Both the position numbers and the translations under genes were made by a program. The notes beneath the pieces were generated by a model that searched no databases, was not told the DNA's origin, and saw only the letters and a list, made by a program, of their open reading frames with translations. Positions 59,871 to 64,000 of a DNA stretch of 64,000 nucleotides are shown here, one piece after another; position 1 is the first letter of the stretch; each line of letters opens with the position of its first letter. This DNA is from Paenibacillus macerans (GTDB lineage: Bacteria; Bacillota; Bacilli; Paenibacillales; Paenibacillaceae): assembly GCF_900454495.1 (NCBI RefSeq), contig NZ_UGSI01000001.1, positions 3,224,001 through 3,288,000 of the forward strand, read 5' to 3'.

Positions 59871-61559
59871 GTGTTTAAAATCAACAGCTCCATCAGCCGC
59901 AAATTCATGCTTACGTTTGCAGCGCTTATCGTAGTATCTTCGCTTTTGTTTAGTGTAAGCTTTTATTACATTTCTATGGGAATCATCAGCCAAAACGTGC
60001 TGCCGCAATTTGACAAAGTGCTCCTGACCAGTACGCAGGACATTTACAAAAGGCTGGACACGAATCAGGCGATGCAACTGATGAGCGGCAAGGAAAATTC
60101 CCGGTTTGCGGTTGAATCCTATTTGACGAAAAGCGCCAAGGAGTTTCATTTAAACAACGCCTACCTGATCCAGCTTCAGGAAAACGGAGCTGCCGTCATC
60201 GCCGCCAACGAAAATTCCGGCATGAAAGCCGGCGACCCGTTGGAGATTCAAGCCGCGATGGCCGAGACCTCCGATGGCGAAATACATATCAGCGAGCTGT
60301 ATTCGGACCGGTTCGGTTCGCACAAGACGGCGTTTATCGCGATCCCCGGAAGCAAAGCGGTGCTGGCCATCGGGCTGGACGCCACTTTTATCGATCAGAA
60401 GCGGGCGGAAATTTTGCAGATCTGCATCGGTATAACCGCCCTCGTGATCGGAGCCGGGCTGTTGGTCGCATATTTTGTTAGCCGGCGCATCACCAAATCG
60501 ATCAAAAAGCTGGTTGCCGTTACGGAAAAAATGGCCGGCGGCGATTTCCGGCAGGCGATCGAGGTGGCTGGCCATGATGAAGTCGCTCAGCTTGCCGCAA
60601 GCTTTCGGACGATGACGAACCAGCTCAAAGAGATGTTCGCCAAAGTGCTGGACACATCGCAAACCGTCGTGAGCGGATCGGAACATTTATCCCGGTCGGT
60701 GGACACGTTTGGGGAGCTGATCACCCGCTCCAACGCAGCGACGCGGGAAATCGAATCCGGCAGTCTGACGATCGCCACGGCCGCCGCCGAGAACGCCCGG
60801 GCGATGGAAGAAATTTCGCAGGGCATCCAGCATATCGCCTCCTCTTCCGCCGAGGTCACCGAACGGATCGGACAAGCCGCCGAGGAAGCCGGCGCCGGCA
60901 ATGCGTTAGCACAAACGGCCGTCGAGCAGATGCAGCTCGTCGAGGAAGCGGCCGGACGCACGCTGGAGCACATCCGCATCCTGAACGAACGGTCCGAATC
61001 GATCGCCACCGTCGTCGGCACGATTACCGAAATCACGAAACAGATTAATATTCTGGCGTTAAACGCGGCCATCGAAGCTTCGCGCGCCGGGGAGAACGGC
61101 AAAGGCTTCGCCGTCGTCGCCGAGGAAGTGCGCAAGCTGGCGGAGCAGTCCCGGGGGGCCATGGACGAAATCGGCGAATATTTGCTGAGCATCCGCGAGG
61201 AATCGGAAAATTCCGTCAGCGCAATGCAGCGCGCCAGCGAGCAGATCGTCTCCGGGACCGGCCGCGTAAAACAAGCCGGCAGAGCCTTCGGCCAACTGAC
61301 GGTGCTGATCCAAAACATCAATTTGACGATCCAATCGGTGTCCTCTTCCACGCAGCAGGTTTCCGCCGGCACGGAAGAAGTTACCGCCTCGGTTGAGGAA
61401 GCGGCCAACATTACGGCCAAATCGCTGGAAAGCATGGAGCAAATCGCCCAATATTCCCAGCAGCAGCTCACCGAAATGGAAAGCCACGCCCAAACCGTGC
61501 GCTCCCTTCACGAGCAGGCGCTGTCGCTGCGCGAAGCGGTGGAAAAGTTCCGCATCTAA
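59871..61559 (+). CDS. methyl-accepting chemotaxis protein
   Basis: This 562-residue chemoreceptor has an N-terminal transmembrane helix (about 16-38), an extracellular single Cache-like sensor (about 40-185), a second helix (about 190-210), a HAMP domain and a long cytoplasmic coiled coil. The signalling tip includes INILALNAAIEASRAGENGK and GFAVVAEEVRKLAEQSRGAM. It would signal through CheA/CheW; the ligand is unknown. I chose GTG 59871 with GGGGAG 6 bases upstream; an ATG at 59847 has no site. No other chemotaxis gene is nearby. Confidence 0.92.
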   Translation: MFKINSSISRKFMLTFAALIVVSSLLFSVSFYYISMGIISQNVLPQFDKVLLTSTQDIYKRLDTNQAMQLMSGKENSRFAVESYLTKSAKEFHLNNAYLIQLQENGAAVIAANENSGMKAGDPLEIQAAMAETSDGEIHISELYSDRFGSHKTAFIAIPGSKAVLAIGLDATFIDQKRAEILQICIGITALVIGAGLLVAYFVSRRITKSIKKLVAVTEKMAGGDFRQAIEVAGHDEVAQLAASFRTMTNQLKEMFAKVLDTSQTVVSGSEHLSRSVDTFGELITRSNAATREIESGSLTIATAAAENARAMEEISQGIQHIASSSAEVTERIGQAAEEAGAGNALAQTAVEQMQLVEEAAGRTLEHIRILNERSESIATVVGTITEITKQINILALNAAIEASRAGENGKGFAVVAEEVRKLAEQSRGAMDEIGEYLLSIREESENSVSAMQRASEQIVSGTGRVKQAGRAFGQLTVLIQNINLTIQSVSSSTQQVSAGTEEVTASVEEAANITAKSLESMEQIAQYSQQQLTEMESHAQTVRSLHEQALSLREAVEKFRI

Positions 61560-61683
61560 TTGGGCGGAGATGCTCTCCTCCGTATGGGAGCTGCTCCATC
61601 CGCCGGTCAGAACGCATTAGCACTTATGCACCATTCTATACGCTTATGTCGGACAAGTCAGAAAAAACATGCTCAAGACCAAA

Positions 61684-61874
61684 ATCAGTGCTTGACAAAA
61701 TAAATGATGATGGAGATGGGGGGGAGGTTGTCTCTCCAAAGCACTTTGCACGATCATCCCTTTAGTTCAGGAAGCCAAGTCACCTGGTCAAACGGGATAA
61801 TCGTGCAAAGCCTCCGGATAGCGAGTCTCGCTCCAGGCCATGGTCTATTTCCGGCTTGACTGTCAAGCACTGAT
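61684..61874. mobile_element. 191-bp element with 14-bp terminal inverted repeats and nested hairpins
   Basis: The ends are ATCAGTGCTTGACA and its exact reverse complement (61861-61874). Inside, CTTTGCACGATCATCCC (61744-61760) pairs with 61794-61810 with one mismatch, and CAGG/CCTG closes its loop; GCCT...AGGC with inner AGCGA/TCGCT follows (61811-61839). It is non-coding, in the gap between converging genes. Either a MITE-like element or a structured RNA; the rest of 61560-61964 shows nothing else. Confidence 0.55.
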
Positions 61875-61964
61875 GATTAGGTTGAACCTAAAAACAGGGT
61901 CAATGATTGATGACTGAACGTATAAAAAATGACCCATCCACCGCAAACGAGGTTAGCTGACTTC

Positions 61965-63644
61965 CTAGTCGCCCTTCCTGTTCGCCAGCGCCGGATCGAG
62001 CCCGGCGATTTCATAAATTTGCTCCAGCTTCAGATGCCGCCGGACATGCCCAGCGAGGCGGTCGAAGGCCGCTTCCTTACGGGAGGCCGCCGTGAAGGTC
62101 GGGCCCAGGGGATCAAGTCCCTTCGCCGTGCGAATGCCGTCCAACCAGGCCCGCCGCCACGCGTCGTTATGAAACAGGCCGTGCAAATAAGTGCCGAACA
62201 CGCGTCCATCAGAGCGTGCGGCGCCTTCGGGATGGACTTCGTCCCCATCCGTAGGCGGCCCGTCGACGGAAGCGGCCAATTCGCGGCGGATCAGGAACAT
62301 ATCGGCTATAGCGGAGCCGGCGGAAGCGAAGGCAGAAGCAGAAGATGGCGAAGCGGAATCCGCCGGCAACCGAACCGTCTCCCCTTGATGGATTTCGTAG
62401 CCTTCGATAGGCAAGGCGGCCTGGCCGGGAGGATGCAGCCGTACCGGATGCCCGGTTGCCGTCGTCCCGCGGACGCGAACCGTCTTTTTGCCCGCGCGGA
62501 AGGTCGTCGCGAGCGGCAGCCAGCCCAGACCTTCCGCCGACCGCGGCGCATCCGCCTCCACCGCCTCGGGGTCGTGCAAACGCGCACCGAGCATCTGATA
62601 GCCTCCGCAGATGCCGGCCAGCTGAGCATGCTCCCGCAACTCCATATGCCGGCGGATGGCTAGATCCCATCCCTGCTCCCGCAGGAAGGACAGGTCTCCG
62701 ATCGTGTCCTTTGTGCCCGGCAGGATAATCGCGTCGGGCTGCCCCAGGTCGGCGGGCTTGTCCACGTAACGGAGCGATACGTCCGGCTCGGCGGCGAGCG
62801 GAGCGAAATCGGTGAAATTGGAAATGCGCGGATAACGGATTACGGCGATATCGACCGCGGCTTGCTCCCCGGCGGATTCCGCCGCCGAAGGATAAGTATC
62901 CAAAACGACCGAATCTTCAGCTTCAATATCCAGGTCGGGAAGATAAGGCAACACGCCGAGCACGGGAATGCCGGTGCGCCGCTCCAGCCAATCTAGCCCC
63001 GGCTGGAGCAGGGAAAGATCCCCGCGGAATTTGTTGATGATGAAGCCTTTGACTCGGGCCCGCTCCTCCGGCTCCAGCAGTTCCAGTGTTCCGACCAGGA
63101 ACGCGAACACCCCGCCGCGATCGATGTCCCCGACCAAAATAACCGGCGCATCCGCCCACCCGGCCAGATTCATATTAACGATGTCGCGCTGCTTCAGGTT
63201 GATTTCCGCCGGACTGCCGGCCCCCTCCATGAGGACAATGTCGTATTGCCGGCGCAGGCGGTTCAAGGCATCCATCACAAGCGGCTTCGCCTCCGGGAGA
63301 AACTTCTCCCGGTAATCCGCCGCGCTGAGACGCTTGAGCGGCTGGCCGTGAACGACGATCTGCGAATGCATGTCTCCGGTCGGCTTGATCAGCACCGGAT
63401 TCATGTCCGTGGTGGCGGCGATGCCGCAGGCCTCGGCTTGAACCCCCTGGGCCCGGCCGATTTCCCGGCCGTCCGGGGTAACGTAGGAGTTTAAAGCCAT
63501 GTTTTGGGACTTGAAGGGGGCGGTGCGAAACCCATCCTGGGCGAAAATGCGGCAGAGCGCCGTCACGATGACGCTTTTCCCGACATCCGAGGCCGTACCC
63601 TGCACCATAAGCACCGCGCCGTTCACCGTTTCTCTATTTTCCAT
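61965..63644 (-). CDS. cobQ: cobyric acid synthase CobQ
   Basis: It amidates adenosylcobyrinic a,c-diamide at four positions in cobalamin synthesis. The N-terminal ATP domain has MVQGTASDVGKSVIVTALCR, GAGSPAEINLKQRDIVNM and GDIDRGGVFAFL. The glutaminase (GATase) domain has the nucleophile in LAGICGGYQMLG and the late histidine block GTYLHGLFHND. It is about 50 residues longer than usual from an Ala/Ser-rich insertion (about 465-505). ATG 63644 has GAGAGGAAGCGG upstream. cobS lies 35 bases upstream in the same direction. Confidence 0.95.
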   Translation of the reverse strand: MENRETVNGAVLMVQGTASDVGKSVIVTALCRIFAQDGFRTAPFKSQNMALNSYVTPDGREIGRAQGVQAEACGIAATTDMNPVLIKPTGDMHSQIVVHGQPLKRLSAADYREKFLPEAKPLVMDALNRLRRQYDIVLMEGAGSPAEINLKQRDIVNMNLAGWADAPVILVGDIDRGGVFAFLVGTLELLEPEERARVKGFIINKFRGDLSLLQPGLDWLERRTGIPVLGVLPYLPDLDIEAEDSVVLDTYPSAAESAGEQAAVDIAVIRYPRISNFTDFAPLAAEPDVSLRYVDKPADLGQPDAIILPGTKDTIGDLSFLREQGWDLAIRRHMELREHAQLAGICGGYQMLGARLHDPEAVEADAPRSAEGLGWLPLATTFRAGKKTVRVRGTTATGHPVRLHPPGQAALPIEGYEIHQGETVRLPADSASPSSASAFASAGSAIADMFLIRRELAASVDGPPTDGDEVHPEGAARSDGRVFGTYLHGLFHNDAWRRAWLDGIRTAKGLDPLGPTFTAASRKEAAFDRLAGHVRRHLKLEQIYEIAGLDPALANRKGD

Positions 63645-63679
63645 CCGCTTCCTCTCCCTTCCGTTTTGCGCGCCAGCGA

Positions 63680-64000
63680 TTACCGGAATATCAAAACCGC
63701 CAACAGCAGCAGCGCCGCTTCCAGACCTTCGTTCAGCGCCCCGTAAGTGTCGCCGGTTAGACCGCCGAGCTTGGCGCTCATCCAGCGGGCCGCCCGGGTT
63801 CCCGCCGCCCAGGCCAGCACCGGGTGCAGGCAGGCGTACAGCAGCAATTCCGCCAAGGCCGGTTCGATGCGGCCGCGATGGGCGGCCTCTGTTCCCGGCA
63901 GCGCCGCTGTCTGCGATAGCGCATCCGTCGCCGGCAGCATAGCCAGCAAGACGATCAGCAGCACAGCGGGCAGCAGCGCCGCCGCGGTCAATACGATCGC
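63680..64000 (-). CDS. cobS: adenosylcobinamide-GDP ribazoletransferase CobS (5' part outside window)
   Basis: This is the C-terminal part of the membrane enzyme that joins adenosylcobinamide-GDP with alpha-ribazole. About three hydrophobic segments are visible, and the family motif KLGGLTGDTYGALNEGLEA is near the end. The frame stays open to the window edge, so the start and catalytic N-terminus lie outside. It is followed by cobQ after 35 bases. Confidence 0.88.
   Translation of the reverse strand, partial: AIVLTAAALLPAVLLIVLLAMLPATDALSQTAALPGTEAAHRGRIEPALAELLLYACLHPVLAWAAGTRAARWMSAKLGGLTGDTYGALNEGLEAALLLLAVLIFR

Overview
The window looks like a piece of a Paenibacillus-type chromosome (Bacillota, spore former, roughly 50-55 % G+C). 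Pointers are a Ger(x)C spore-germination gene, strong AGGAGG-type ribosome sites with frequent TTG/GTG starts, S-layer homology domains, a copper-amine-oxidase-N stalk lipoprotein, Bacillus-type Zur, Fur and PhoP sites, a GH9+GH48 cellulase pair with CBM3 modules, and several short dispersed repeat families. No rRNA, tRNA, CRISPR array or complete insertion sequence was seen.

Layout. 0-3 kb: end of a germination operon, then rlmD and a dead DUF1801 gene. 3-12 kb: an oxidoreductase, RpiR and AraC regulators, then a minus-strand sugar operon: PRD regulator fused to EIIA, EIIB, UlaA-type EIIC and a split transketolase. 12-15 kb: an accessory patch with a winged-helix protein, a Phd/RelE toxin-antitoxin pair, an XRE remnant, orphan proteins and gene remnants. 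15-25.4 kb: a phosphate-scavenging module with UgpB/A/E-like transporter genes, a HAD phosphatase and an 1860-aa surface-anchored (SLH) glycerophosphodiesterase. PhoP-type direct repeats precede the transporter and the phosphatase, and the phosphatase and esterase genes share a leader RNA that looks like an antiterminator/terminator switch. 25.4-38 kb: housekeeping and assorted genes (VOC protein, epimerase, a GNAT-SDR fusion, LysR, zwf-tal, ung, SDR, DUF1697, LysM protein, rlmA, speD). 38-44.5 kb: the cellulase pair. 44.5-48.5 kb: a zinc-homeostasis cluster with two Zur boxes. 48.7-51.7 kb: a Fur-controlled siderophore-binding lipoprotein and a stalk-domain lipoprotein. 51.9-54.6 kb: a preQ1-I riboswitch and queCDEF. 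54.6-64 kb: a terminal-inverted-repeat element, a 2-hydroxyacid dehydrogenase whose 3' region holds a 13-bp minisatellite, a DHA2 efflux pump, an Xaa-Pro peptidase, a chemoreceptor, a second inverted-repeat element, and cobQ-cobS running off the window.

The most promising system is the 15-25.4 kb module. I infer that under phosphate starvation the wall-bound esterase cleaves glycerophosphodiesters, the Ugp-like transporter imports the products and the HAD enzyme dephosphorylates them, with a second layer of control by a leader RNA that could be a GlpP-type antiterminator target. The dispersed repeats (families A and B, three copies each), the two inverted-repeat elements and the 13-bp/78-bp minisatellite are the main non-genic novelties.
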